From an uncultured Collinsella sp. (GTDB lineage Bacteria > Actinomycetota > Coriobacteriia > Coriobacteriales > Coriobacteriaceae), in contig UQIB01000006.1 of the NCBI GenBank assembly GCA_900541015.1, forward strand, positions 1 through 64,000: a stretch of DNA of 64,000 nucleotides, written 5' to 3'. The notes below the pieces were generated by a model, which was not told the origin of the DNA, ran no database searches, and saw only the letters and a program-made list of their open reading frames with translations. The translations under genes and the position numbers were made by a program. Below, one piece after another: positions 27,882 to 36,224 of this stretch. Numbering within the stretch: the first letter of the stretch is position 1; every line of letters starts with the position of its first letter.

Positions 27882-28957
27882 TAGAGGTCTCCTCCCTTAA
27901 ACGGCAATCCCTGTTCGGCCGCGCGCAGGATTCGTTCGTCGATTTGGGAGCGCACGATGTCGTTGGTGGCGACCCAGGCGGCAAAGCTGGCGTTGTCGGG
28001 CGCGCCTAGGCCCTCCTGCAGCACCGGCGTCGCCTCGGACAGGGCAAGGACAAACTCGTCGGTGGAGCCCGGACCTACGTTGACGCGAGCATAGACGCCA
28101 TCGGGAAATTCGGTTTGGAAGTAGAGCGCCTCGGCCGCGTGCGGGCATGAGCGCACCAGGATGCGCAGGTAGTGTTCGGCGCCCTCGTAATCCAGCTCGC
28201 GCCAGGCAGCGCTCATCAACGCGATGAGCGTCCACGGGTCCAGGTCGCGCTCTGCGTCCTTGGGACGGCGGCGCAGCGGCGTGTTGGCAAGATAGGGTAC
28301 GGAGTGGGCAGAACGAAAACGCTTGAGCTCCTCGGCAGGGTATTCGAGCTTTGCCATGGCAAGCATCGCGGTATGGCGGACGCCAGCGGGATCGTTGGGC
28401 GCAAAGTCCAGGCTGCGATTCGCGGCATCCAGCGACATGCGGTAGCGGCCGCTAATGAGCGCGCGCGATGCCAAGGCAGCAAGCCAGCGCAGGTAGGGAC
28501 GGCGGGTCAGGTCGCCTGCGGCCTCACGCTCGTAGGGGTCCTGCGCCGAGGCGATCTTGAGCGCCAGATCGTGCTCCACCTCGTCGCACTTGGACACCAG
28601 ATACTGCACGTATTCCTCGTTGGATTCGGCTGTGAGCGCCGTCAGCATGCGCTGGGCATCCCAGTTGGCCGGATCGAGCGCGGCCGCCTCGCGGAGCATG
28701 TTCTCGGCTGCAGCTTCTTCTTGCTCTGCCTGGGCGTCGTCGGGGATAAAGGGGATGCGGTAGTCGACAGCCTCGACGACCTTGGCAATCAGATGCCCAG
28801 CTCGGTCGCGGTCGTGCACGATGAGCGGCGCGGGGTTACGGGTGAATTGTTCCATCAGACGCTCGACGGCGGGGCCGTCGGTGAGTGGAATATTGTCGCG
28901 GCGCAAGGCCTCAAGAACGAGGCGATGGCAATCCTCTTGAATGGGGTCGAATGCCAT
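27881..28957 (-). CDS. Uncharacterised helical-repeat (TPR-like) protein
   Basis: A 358-residue soluble protein similar in style to its downstream neighbour: helical repeats such as RYRMSLDAANRSLDFAPNDP and DYEGAEHYLRILVRSCPHAA are TPR-like. It starts at ATG 28957 after AAAGGAGGCCCC; an upstream in-frame ATG has no better site. First gene of the operon that ends with murT-gatD. I cannot name the family; the two proteins may be distant paralogues or form a heteromer. Confidence 0.65.
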   Translation of the reverse strand: MAFDPIQEDCHRLVLEALRRDNIPLTDGPAVERLMEQFTRNPAPLIVHDRDRAGHLIAKVVEAVDYRIPFIPDDAQAEQEEAAAENMLREAAALDPANWDAQRMLTALTAESNEEYVQYLVSKCDEVEHDLALKIASAQDPYEREAAGDLTRRPYLRWLAALASRALISGRYRMSLDAANRSLDFAPNDPAGVRHTAMLAMAKLEYPAEELKRFRSAHSVPYLANTPLRRRPKDAERDLDPWTLIALMSAAWRELDYEGAEHYLRILVRSCPHAAEALYFQTEFPDGVYARVNVGPGSTDEFVLALSEATPVLQEGLGAPDNASFAAWVATNDIVRSQIDERILRAAEQGLPFKGGDL

Positions 28958-29457
28958 GGGGCCTCCTTTGCTGCGGTTAGGGTTCAAATCATCTCTATAT
29001 AAGGTTCTAGTTTACCCGCATGTGGCACACCGGGGGTGCCGCACTTGGACTTGCACCTTTGCACCACGAAGACGGATGTCGCACAAATGTCGGCACCTCG
29101 GTTGCGCGGGTGGTATCACAGTGCCGTAAACGGTCGATTTTTGGCGGCGAACGGGGCACATTTTGGAGGGGCACAGTCCTGCCCGGGATATGTAGTCAAC
29201 CCTGATAAAACGTTTGCCCAGCTTGGGGTACGAATGCCCCACAAGAGTCTTCAGGGATAGAAAAAACGTTTCATCATTGTCAGCTTTAGGTGAATAACTG
29301 ACCAACCAGAACGGTAAAATAGTGTTTGTCTGAGCGTTGAGACGTTTGGACATCGTGCATTGCCATCGCCGGCAACGCGCAAATCGGTCCTAACGGAGCC
29401 AATTGGGTGCTCCGTTATATACGCAAGTCTAAGAGGGGCTTGTTTAGGAGGCACAGT
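28958..29457. other. 500-bp divergent intergenic region
   Basis: No gene is visible. Features seen: the motif AAAACGTTT twice (about 29207 and 29264), a TAAAAT box at 29315-29320, a 9-bp hairpin TAACGGAGC/GCTCCGTTA (29391-29417), and several GC-rich stretches with GGCAC repeats at 29034-29190. The long leader of the alcohol dehydrogenase gene may be regulatory. Confidence 0.4.
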
Positions 29458-30681
29458 ATGGGACGTTTTACCAATCCTCGCGATCTGTACTTTGGTGAGG
29501 GCGCTCGCCACGAGGTGAAGAACCTCAAGGGCAAGAAGGCCATCATCGTTTCTGGCGGCAGCTCTATGCGCCGCGGCGGGTTCCTGCAGGACGTTGAGGC
29601 CGACCTCAAAGAGGCCGGCATGGAGGTCAAGCTGTTCGAGGGCGTCGAGTCCGATCCCTCCATCGAGACCGTCATGAAGGGCGCAGCCGCTATGCGCGAG
29701 TTCGAGCCCGACTGGATCGTTGCTATCGGCGGCGGCTCGCCCATCGATGCCGCTAAGGCCATGTGGGTCTTCTACGAGTATCCCGAGGAGTCCTTCGATA
29801 ACATCATCCAGCCGTTCAGCTTCCCCGAGCTGCGTCAGAAGGCTCACTTCTGCGCCATCTCCTCTACCTCCGGCACCGCTACCGAGGTCACTGCCTTCTC
29901 CGTCATCACCGACTACGCCAAGGGCATCAAGTACCCGCTGGCCGACTTCAACATCACTCCTGATGTCGCCATCGTCGACCCCGAGCTCACCTACACCATG
30001 CCCGCCAAGCTGTGCGCTCATACCGGCATGGACGCTCTGACCCACTGCATGGAGGCCTACGTTTCCACCTGCGCCTCTATGTTCACCGACGCCAACGCTC
30101 TGCACGGCATCCGCGAGATCGTCGAGTGGCTGCCCAAGTCCTATGCTGGCGACCATGAGGCCCGTCAGCATATGCACGAGGCTCAGTGCATCGCCGGTAT
30201 CGCCTTCTCCTCGGGCCTGCTGGGCATCGTTCACTCCATGGCTCACAAGACCGGTGCAGCCTTTGAGAACGGTCACATCATCCACGGTGCTGCTAACGCC
30301 ATGTACCTGGGCAAGGTCATCCAGTGGAACTCCAAGGACCCGCGTGCTGCCGAGCGTTATGCTTACGTGGCCAAGGAGATCCTGCACCTTCCCGGCGAGA
30401 CCAACGAGGAGCTCATCGCTGCACTCGTCCAGAAGATCCGCGACCTCAACGACCAGCTCAACATTCCGCAGTCCATCAAGGATTACGCGAATGGTGGCGT
30501 GAAGGTCGACGCCGAGAACCCGCAGATGGTTTCCGAGGAGGAGTTCCTCGCCAAGCTGCCCGAGATCGCCGCGAACGCCGAGCAGGACGCCTGCACGCCC
30601 GAGAACCCGCGTGAGACCAAGGCTGCCGACTTCGAGAAGATTCTCAAGGCCTGCTACTACGACACCGACATCGATTTCTAA
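29458..30681 (+). CDS. Iron-containing alcohol dehydrogenase
   Basis: A 407-residue group III alcohol dehydrogenase that reduces aldehydes to alcohols with NAD(P)H and iron. Nucleotide-binding VAIGGGSPIDAAKAM, SGTATEVTAFSVI, and the metal site in HTGMDALTHCMEA and GIVHSMAHKTGA with a further HIIHG are all present. The start follows GGAGGCACAGT. Very strong codon bias suggests high expression in fermentation. Similar enzymes act on butanol, ethanol or 1,3-propanediol; substrate is not decidable. A strong terminator follows. Confidence 0.92.
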   Translation: MGRFTNPRDLYFGEGARHEVKNLKGKKAIIVSGGSSMRRGGFLQDVEADLKEAGMEVKLFEGVESDPSIETVMKGAAAMREFEPDWIVAIGGGSPIDAAKAMWVFYEYPEESFDNIIQPFSFPELRQKAHFCAISSTSGTATEVTAFSVITDYAKGIKYPLADFNITPDVAIVDPELTYTMPAKLCAHTGMDALTHCMEAYVSTCASMFTDANALHGIREIVEWLPKSYAGDHEARQHMHEAQCIAGIAFSSGLLGIVHSMAHKTGAAFENGHIIHGAANAMYLGKVIQWNSKDPRAAERYAYVAKEILHLPGETNEELIAALVQKIRDLNDQLNIPQSIKDYANGGVKVDAENPQMVSEEEFLAKLPEIAANAEQDACTPENPRETKAADFEKILKACYYDTDIDF

Positions 30682-30702
30682 TCGACTCTTGTTATCGTAA
30701 CG

Positions 30703-30742
30703 AGGGGCTCCGCACGTATCTGTACGGAGCCCCTTTTTTTTC
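30703..30742 (+). terminator. Intrinsic terminator of the iron alcohol dehydrogenase gene
   Basis: AGGGGCTCCG and CGGAGCCCCT pair and are followed by a run of eight T. Confidence 0.9.
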
Positions 30743-30762
30743 TTTTAGAGAATGGGATAGTT

Positions 30763-31863
30763 ATGGCTGCAATTTTCAATAGCCCCAGCAAGTACATCCA
30801 GGGCCCGGACGAACTCGCCAAGCTCGGCTCCTATGTCGAGCCGCTCGGCGCTAAGGCCCTCGTCATCGTGACGCCTTCGGGCAAGAAGCGCGTCGGTGCC
30901 AAGATCGAGGGCGGTTTTGCCGAGGCCAAGGCCGAGCTGCTGTTTGAGGACTTTAACGGCGAGTGCTCTAAGGGCGAGGTCGATCGCCTGGTTGCGCTCG
31001 CTCGCGACAACGGTTGCGACATCATCGTCGGCGTCGGTGGCGGCAAGATCCTCGACACCGCCAAGGCCGTTGCCTATTACCTGGAGTCCCCGGTTATCAT
31101 CTGCCCCACCATCGCTTCGACCGATGCGCCGTGCTCGGCACTTTCGGTGCTCTACACCGATGACGGCCAATTCGATAAGTACCTGTTCCTTAAGGCAAAC
31201 CCCAATATTGTCCTTATGGATACGACGGTTATCGCGGCGAGCCCGGTGCGCCTGACGGTTTCCGGTATGGGCGATGCGCTCGCAACCTATTTCGAGGCCC
31301 AGGCAACGCACGATGCCGACGGTGGCACTTGCGCCGGCGGTAAGGGCGGAATGGCCGGCCTGGCGCTCGCCAAGCTCTGCTACGAGACGCTTATGGCCGA
31401 TGGCGTCAAGGCCAAGGTCGCGCTGGAGAAGGGTGCGCTCACGCCTGCCGTCGAGCACATCATTGAGGCCAATACGCTGCTTTCGGGCATTGGCTTTGAG
31501 AGCTCGGGCCTTGCTGCTGCTCATGCCATCCACAATGGCCTGACGATGCTGCCCGAGTGCCACGGCATGTATCACGGCGAGAAGGTCGCCTTTGGCACTA
31601 TCGTCCAGCTGGTACTCGAGGATGCCCCGACTGAGAAACTCGAGGAAGTCTTGGGCTTCTGCATTGAGCTTGGCCTGCCGGTCACGATGAAGGAACTTGG
31701 CGTTGCCGAGCTTACGCGCGAGCAGGCCATGATTGTTGCCGAGGCCGCATGCGCGCCCGAGGACACCATGTGCAACATGCCCTTTGAGGTGACGCCCGAG
31801 ATGGTCGCAAACGCCATCCTAGGTGCCGACGCGCTGGGCCACTACTATCTCATGGATGAGTAA
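30763..31863 (+). CDS. gldA: Glycerol dehydrogenase
   Basis: A 366-residue GldA that oxidises glycerol to dihydroxyacetone with NAD+, or runs in reverse. Typical features: SPSKYIQGPDELAKLGSY, VGVGGGKILDTAKAVAYY, PTIASTDAPCSALSVLY, and the zinc ligands in GMGDALATYFEA, SSGLAAAHAIHNG and ECHGMYHGEKVAFG. Length is normal. The gene follows the iron alcohol dehydrogenase with its own terminator after it, so the two may be regulated separately. No dihydroxyacetone kinase is nearby. Confidence 0.94.
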   Translation: MAAIFNSPSKYIQGPDELAKLGSYVEPLGAKALVIVTPSGKKRVGAKIEGGFAEAKAELLFEDFNGECSKGEVDRLVALARDNGCDIIVGVGGGKILDTAKAVAYYLESPVIICPTIASTDAPCSALSVLYTDDGQFDKYLFLKANPNIVLMDTTVIAASPVRLTVSGMGDALATYFEAQATHDADGGTCAGGKGGMAGLALAKLCYETLMADGVKAKVALEKGALTPAVEHIIEANTLLSGIGFESSGLAAAHAIHNGLTMLPECHGMYHGEKVAFGTIVQLVLEDAPTEKLEEVLGFCIELGLPVTMKELGVAELTREQAMIVAEAACAPEDTMCNMPFEVTPEMVANAILGADALGHYYLMDE

Positions 31864-31875
31864 ATCAAGCTAAGG

Positions 31876-31911
31876 AAGGGGCAAAGCCGGCAGATGGCTT
31901 TGCCCCTTTTT
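31876..31911 (+). terminator. Intrinsic terminator of gldA
   Basis: AAGGGGCAAAGCC pairs with GGCTTTGCCCCTT, followed by TTT. Confidence 0.88.
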
Positions 31912-31976
31912 GCTATGGTGCAAAGGGGCAAGGTTACTTTGCACCAATCGTTGTTTGATGAAGGGCGGATTCTCGT

Positions 31977-32483
31977 ATGGCGCTTCCTATGGTTTACGGC
32001 GGTCCCGGCCGGTATGTTCAGGGGCCGGGCGAACTGTCGCGTCAAGGCAGGTATTTGTCATGGTTGGGCTGCGCTGCCTATGTCTTGTTTGACCAGGGCA
32101 CCGAGGATCGGCTGTGCAGGCAGATCGTCGATGGATTTCTGGACGAAGATCTAAGCGAGCCGTTCTTTAAGATTTATGACGGTCCGTGTACGGACGAGGC
32201 CGTTGTCGAAATGGCTAAGGAAGCCCAGGCCGAGTATTGCGACATGGTAGTGGGTATTGGCGGCGGCAAGATGCTCGATATCGCCAAGGCCGTTGCGTTT
32301 TATGCCGAGTTGCCGTTGTGCGTATGCCCCACGGCGGCTTCGATGGACGGTCCGTGCAGCGAGATTTCCGATGCCGATTTGCAGGGTGTTGCAAATGCGG
32401 TCTTTAGAAACGAGCGCAATATGGCCAACGAGCAGGCCAAGGTGACCAAACAAAAGCTCGTGCAGCTCATGTGCGAGGCATAG
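31977..32483 (+). pseudogene. Truncated glycerol dehydrogenase paralogue
   Basis: A 168-residue open frame that reproduces the GldA N-terminal NAD-binding half (YGGPGRYVQGPGELSRQGRY, VVGIGGGKMLDIAKAVAFYA, PTAASMDGPCSEIS) and then, where GldA would continue for over 200 residues, jumps to a short unrelated charged tail (NERNMANEQAKVTKQKL). The zinc-binding half is missing, so it cannot be an active dehydrogenase. It is in one frame and has a possible GAAGGG site, so it may still be translated. Best read as a duplicated gene with an internal deletion. Confidence 0.7.
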
Positions 32484-32634
32484 CTTGGCGCTTGATTGAC
32501 CTTGTGCAATCGAGGCGGAGATAAGCCATAGACTATTTGCCTCAAAGGTGCTCCGCGTGTAATTTGCCCGAGGCACGGGCCGATAGCGTATCATTATCTC
32601 TTGCTTGTTTGCACTGCTCAGGGAGGGGCCGCGC

Positions 32635-33888
32635 ATGGCGCAGGAACACGATCTGTTTGATGACATTATCGAGATCAGCAAGGGTTTCGACTTTCTTAAA
32701 AACCCGCTTGGCGGCGTGACCGATGCACTCGATCCGTCGGCGCCGCAGTGGAATCCTGCCGACTACAAGGAGCGCCCGCGCGGCAATACCATTCCGTGCC
32801 TGACCTGCAAAAACGAAAAGAGCGGCTGCACCGCGTGCATGGACGTGTGCCCGGTCAACGCTATCGAGGTCGAGGAAGACGCCATTGAGATCCTCGACTC
32901 CTGCCGCAAGTGCGGTCTGTGCGCCGCTGCCTGCCCGACCGAGGCGATTATCTCGCCGCGCCTGGCGCCTAAAAACCTGTATGACGATATCGTCTCTGCC
33001 GCTACGAGCCACGAGACCGCCTACGTCACCTGCACGCGCGCCCTCAAGCGCATGCCGCGCGAAAACGAGGTCGTCGTTGCCTGCGTGGGCGATATTACGG
33101 CCGAGACTTGGTTCTCGGTACTGGCGGACTATCCCAACGTGAGTGTGTACCTGCCGCTGGGCGTGTGCGATAAATGCCGCAACACCGGCGGTGAGGATAT
33201 TCTGGGCGAGGCGATTGCGAAGGCCGAGGAGTGGTCCGGCACGGGTATGGGCTTGGAGGTCGACCCCAAGAGCCTCAAGTGCCATAAGCTTCGCGAGTAC
33301 GAACGCAAGGAGTACATGGAAAAGATTGCCCGCACCACGGGCCTGACGGTGACCAAGCTCAACCCGGCGACTGCGGCACTGGCTTCGGTGACGCAGAAGT
33401 TGAAGGCCCACCGTCACCAGATCACGCAGCTCGAGCGCACGCTCAACACCATGTGCGGCACCACGACGACCAAGCGTCGCCGTTCGCTCACGCACGGGCG
33501 CCAACTGGTGCTCTCGACGCTGCAGAACCATCCCGAGCTTGCCCAGAACATGCAGGTGAGCACGCCGGAATGCGATTTTGACAAGTGCACGTCGTGCGGC
33601 GAATGCGTCAACGTGTGCCCCACGTTTGCCTGCGATTTGGTGGGAAGCGGTCGCTTTGCACTGGAGTCCACGTATTGCCTAGGTTGCGGAGCCTGCGTCA
33701 AGGTGTGCCCCGAGCATGCGCTCAAGCTGGTCGAGCACGATGCGTCCAATCTGGTCGTTGTCGACCCCGAGGCCGAGGAAAAGGCCGCTCAGAAGGCCAA
33801 GGCCCACGAGGAGGCCGAGAAGGTCAAGGCTGAGGCAAAGGCCAAGCTTGACAAGATGCTCGACCAGGTGGAAAAGCTCGCGGACTAG
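32635..33888 (+). CDS. Multi-cluster 4Fe-4S ferredoxin-type protein
   Basis: A 417-residue iron-sulfur protein with two ferredoxin modules. N-terminal: CLTCKNEKSGCTACMDVCP and CRKCGLCAAACP (about 60-105); C-terminal: CDFDKCTSCGECVNVCP and CLGCGACVKVCP (about 310-360), so up to four clusters. The central part (VVVACVGDITAETWFSVLADY, PLGVCDKCRNTGG) resembles sulfur-oxidoreductase or hydrogenase accessory regions. The C-terminus is a Lys/Glu/Ala-rich coiled coil. No signal peptide, so it is cytoplasmic electron transfer. The start follows GGGAGGGGCCGCGC. Partner enzymes are not identifiable here. Confidence 0.8.
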   Translation: MAQEHDLFDDIIEISKGFDFLKNPLGGVTDALDPSAPQWNPADYKERPRGNTIPCLTCKNEKSGCTACMDVCPVNAIEVEEDAIEILDSCRKCGLCAAACPTEAIISPRLAPKNLYDDIVSAATSHETAYVTCTRALKRMPRENEVVVACVGDITAETWFSVLADYPNVSVYLPLGVCDKCRNTGGEDILGEAIAKAEEWSGTGMGLEVDPKSLKCHKLREYERKEYMEKIARTTGLTVTKLNPATAALASVTQKLKAHRHQITQLERTLNTMCGTTTTKRRRSLTHGRQLVLSTLQNHPELAQNMQVSTPECDFDKCTSCGECVNVCPTFACDLVGSGRFALESTYCLGCGACVKVCPEHALKLVEHDASNLVVVDPEAEEKAAQKAKAHEEAEKVKAEAKAKLDKMLDQVEKLAD

Positions 33889-33938
33889 CTAAAAGAGCGT
33901 AAATGATGGCCGGTAGGACAGGTACTGCCCCGCCGGCC

Positions 33939-34011
33939 AAAAAAAGTTGCGGTGGAATAGTTCCCGTTTTGCCTTTAAGCTGGCCATTCTAGGAACTATT
34001 CCACCGCAACT
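33939..34011 (-). terminator. Long inverted repeat acting as terminator of the GntR gene
   Basis: AGTTGCGGTGGAATAGTTCC at 33945-33964 recurs as its exact complement at 33992-34011 (20-bp perfect stem, 27-base loop). On the minus strand the stem is followed by seven T, so it can terminate the GntR transcript. A second GC-rich stem (GGCCGG/CCGGCC, 33908-33938) lies next to it. The long perfect arms would also fit a small repetitive element. Confidence 0.65.
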
Positions 34012-34020
34012 AATAGATGG

Positions 34021-34776
34021 TTAGCCCATGCTGCTCTGATGGGTCTCGCTGCCGTTATTGCGGCGGGTGACCGTTTCGTGGAGTAAAAAGAAGCTGGGAA
34101 CCTGCTTTGTCTCGGTGTATTCCATAAGGATGCCGTCGGCGTTGTAGGTCTGTCCGCGTATAACGGCGAGTGCGTTAAAGTCGTCGAGATCGAGCACGCG
34201 CGCATCTTCGGGCGTGGGATGCTCAATCGTTACATCGCGTTTGCCCGTGGCAATCTTAATGCCAAGATCTTCTTCGAGGTAACGATAAATCGAATCGTTG
34301 ACAATCTCGGGTGTCAGTCCCGGTACCTGTGAGCTTAGGTAATAGGAGTCGTCGGAGCACACGGCATGTCCGTTTGCATAACGGATGCGTTTGGCGCGCG
34401 TGAGCTCGCAGCCTTCGGGAAACCCGGTAATCCTGGAGAGTGCCTTGCTACAGACGAGGAGCTCAAAGACAGTGGTAACCGTTTTGAGCTCAAAGCCTCG
34501 GCTGGCTGCGATTTCCTTAAAGGTCTCGAGTCCGCCGCCGCCACGATTCGTCTCGTCACTGATGTTGCGAATGACGCGCATGCCTTTGCCTTGCTGGGGG
34601 AGCACGTATCCATCTGCCGCAAGCATCGAGATGGCGCGACGGACCGTCATGCGCGAACAGTCAAACAGCTGCGTGAGCTCAGTCTCCGAAGGCAGATAAC
34701 TCTGATAGGCGTATGTGCCGTCGTCAATTGACTGCTTCACGTTGTCATAAATAGTTTGGAAGATGGCTCGCGCCAT
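34021..34776 (-). CDS. GntR-family (HutC/UTRA) transcriptional regulator
   Basis: A 251-residue repressor. N-terminal winged helix (about 5-75) with YLPSETELTQLFDCSRMTV and RRAISMLAADGYVLPQQGKG is the GntR signature; residues 95-235 form a UTRA effector-binding domain as in TreR. Sugar phosphates are usual effectors in this subgroup. It lies downstream of the zinc dehydrogenase and divergent from the PTS gene. Its likely operators are the TTGTCTAGA-type palindromes at 35914-35950 and 36062-36080 (inference). Confidence 0.9.
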   Translation of the reverse strand: MARAIFQTIYDNVKQSIDDGTYAYQSYLPSETELTQLFDCSRMTVRRAISMLAADGYVLPQQGKGMRVIRNISDETNRGGGGLETFKEIAASRGFELKTVTTVFELLVCSKALSRITGFPEGCELTRAKRIRYANGHAVCSDDSYYLSSQVPGLTPEIVNDSIYRYLEEDLGIKIATGKRDVTIEHPTPEDARVLDLDDFNALAVIRGQTYNADGILMEYTETKQVPSFFLLHETVTRRNNGSETHQSSMG

Positions 34777-34841
34777 GACGGTCTCCTAGAGCTGGGTGCG
34801 CGAGCGACGGATGAGGGCCGCCCGCGCAGGTGTCAAGCGAT

Positions 34842-35867
34842 TTACTTGCTGGGGTCGATTATATATTTGCCCATGGCACGCAGGGCCGGGTCTGACAGGA
34901 TGGCGCCGAGTTCGTCGAGGGAAGCCACCTTGGCGACCATCGAGGATACGTCGAGCCTGCCAGAGTCGATGAGCTCGAGCGCGCGACGCTGTGTGTAAGG
35001 GTTGATGTAGGACGAGGTGAGCACGAGCTCCTTCTGGAAGACCTCGAAGGGCTTGACGGTGATTGTCTCATCGGGCTTGGTGAGGCCGAACATCATGACC
35101 GTAGCCTTGTGGCCGGCGATCTGGATGGCCTGCTCGATGGTGACGGGCTTGCCAACACACTCGATAACGACATCGACGTTGCCGACGCCCTCCTGCTTCA
35201 GGCGGGCCGGGACGTCCTCGTGGATGGAATCAATTGCCAGGTCGGCGCCGAGTTTGAGCGCAACCTCGCGCTTGCCTTCGACGGGCTCGAGCAAGACAAC
35301 CTTGGTGGCGCCGGCGTTTTTAGCAAGCTGCATCATGAGCAGACCGATCATGCCACCGCCGATAACGACAACTGTGCTGCCGGGCTTGATGTTGCACATA
35401 TCGATGCCGTGCAGGCAGCAGGCGACGGGCTCGGTCATAGCACCCTGCTCAAAGCTGGTGTGATCGCCCAACTTGTAGACTTGCTGCATATCGACGGAGC
35501 AGTACTCGGCAAAGCCGCCGTTAACGGTGGTGCCGTAACCGGTCATATGCTCGCAGTAGTGGTTGATTCCGTCGCGGCAGGGTTCGCAGCAGCCGCAGGG
35601 ATGGTTTGGGTCGATGCACACGCGATCGCCCGGTTTAAAGCCAGCGACGTCGCTGCCCACGGCCTCGACAACGCCCGCAAACTCATGACCAAGGATCGTG
35701 GGCGGGGTAACGTCGGCCGCGCCCTTGTCGCCTTCATAGATATGCACGTCGGTGCCGCAGACGCCGCAAGCTTTGACGTTGATCAGAACGTCGCGCTTGC
35801 CCACGGCCGGCTTTGCCGATTCCTCGACTCTGAGGTCGTGCTTTCCATAGAAGACCGCGCTTTTCAT
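34842..35867 (-). CDS. Zinc-dependent medium-chain alcohol dehydrogenase (sorbitol/threonine dehydrogenase-like)
   Basis: A 341-residue MDR enzyme. Catalytic zinc ligands are in ACGVCGTDVHIYEG and GHEFAGVVEAVGSD, the structural zinc lobe has CGCCEPCRDGINHYC, and the NAD-binding Rossmann motif is VVVIGGGMIGLLMMQ. It is the first gene of an operon with the GntR repressor and divergent from the alpha-glucoside PTS and phospho-glucosidase genes, so it is probably induced by the same sugar. It may oxidise a polyol released from a glucosyl-polyol such as maltitol (hypothesis). Confidence 0.9.
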   Translation of the reverse strand: MKSAVFYGKHDLRVEESAKPAVGKRDVLINVKACGVCGTDVHIYEGDKGAADVTPPTILGHEFAGVVEAVGSDVAGFKPGDRVCIDPNHPCGCCEPCRDGINHYCEHMTGYGTTVNGGFAEYCSVDMQQVYKLGDHTSFEQGAMTEPVACCLHGIDMCNIKPGSTVVVIGGGMIGLLMMQLAKNAGATKVVLLEPVEGKREVALKLGADLAIDSIHEDVPARLKQEGVGNVDVVIECVGKPVTIEQAIQIAGHKATVMMFGLTKPDETITVKPFEVFQKELVLTSSYINPYTQRRALELIDSGRLDVSSMVAKVASLDELGAILSDPALRAMGKYIIDPSK

Positions 35868-35913
35868 GGTGACTCCTTAACGTGGCGGTGAATATTGTAA
35901 TGAAGTATAGGCA

Positions 35914-35950
35914 TGTCTACAGGTATAGACAAGCACATCTAGACAAGTTG
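35914..35950. promoter_or_regulatory. GntR operator sites on the dehydrogenase side
   Basis: TGTCTA-N6-TAGACA at 35914-35931 is one dyad. At 35937-35950 the 14-mer ATCTAGACAAGTTG is the exact inverse of that at 36062-36075. TCTAGA-centred dyads are typical of GntR/HutC repressors. Both sites lie in the promoter region of the zinc dehydrogenase gene. Confidence 0.65.
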
Positions 35951-36061
35951 AAAAGAAATATAATTTGCGGCCATAAGCTATGTTAGATTTAGCAGGCAAA
36001 ATACTGGACTTATACCGTTTACGGCCAATAATCGACCGCTGACCGAACATAGAAACCGTAT

Positions 36062-36080
36062 CAACTTGTCTAGATAAGTG
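36062..36080. promoter_or_regulatory. GntR operator site on the PTS side
   Basis: CAACTTGTCTAGATAAGTG holds a near-perfect 16-bp dyad (ACTTGTCTAGATAAGT) and mirrors the site at 35937-35950. It lies about 145 bases before the EIICB start, consistent with coordinate repression of both arms of the locus. Confidence 0.65.
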
Positions 36081-36224
36081 ATATGATAAAAATAGAAGCG
36101 CAAGAAGTCAGGGAAGCGGGCCCACCCGTCCTATTGCACGAGGTACACGCAAACGGCGCGTCTGCGGTCTCGAGTGAAGCCAAAACCGCAGCCGCTCCGA
36201 ATGAAGAGAGGGGGATTCCCCGTC

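Noticed and set aside
33908..33938. GGCCGG/CCGGCC stem after the ferredoxin gene as intrinsic terminator
   Set aside because: On the plus strand it is followed by A residues, not T. The T-run belongs to the minus strand and follows the neighbouring 20-bp stem instead.
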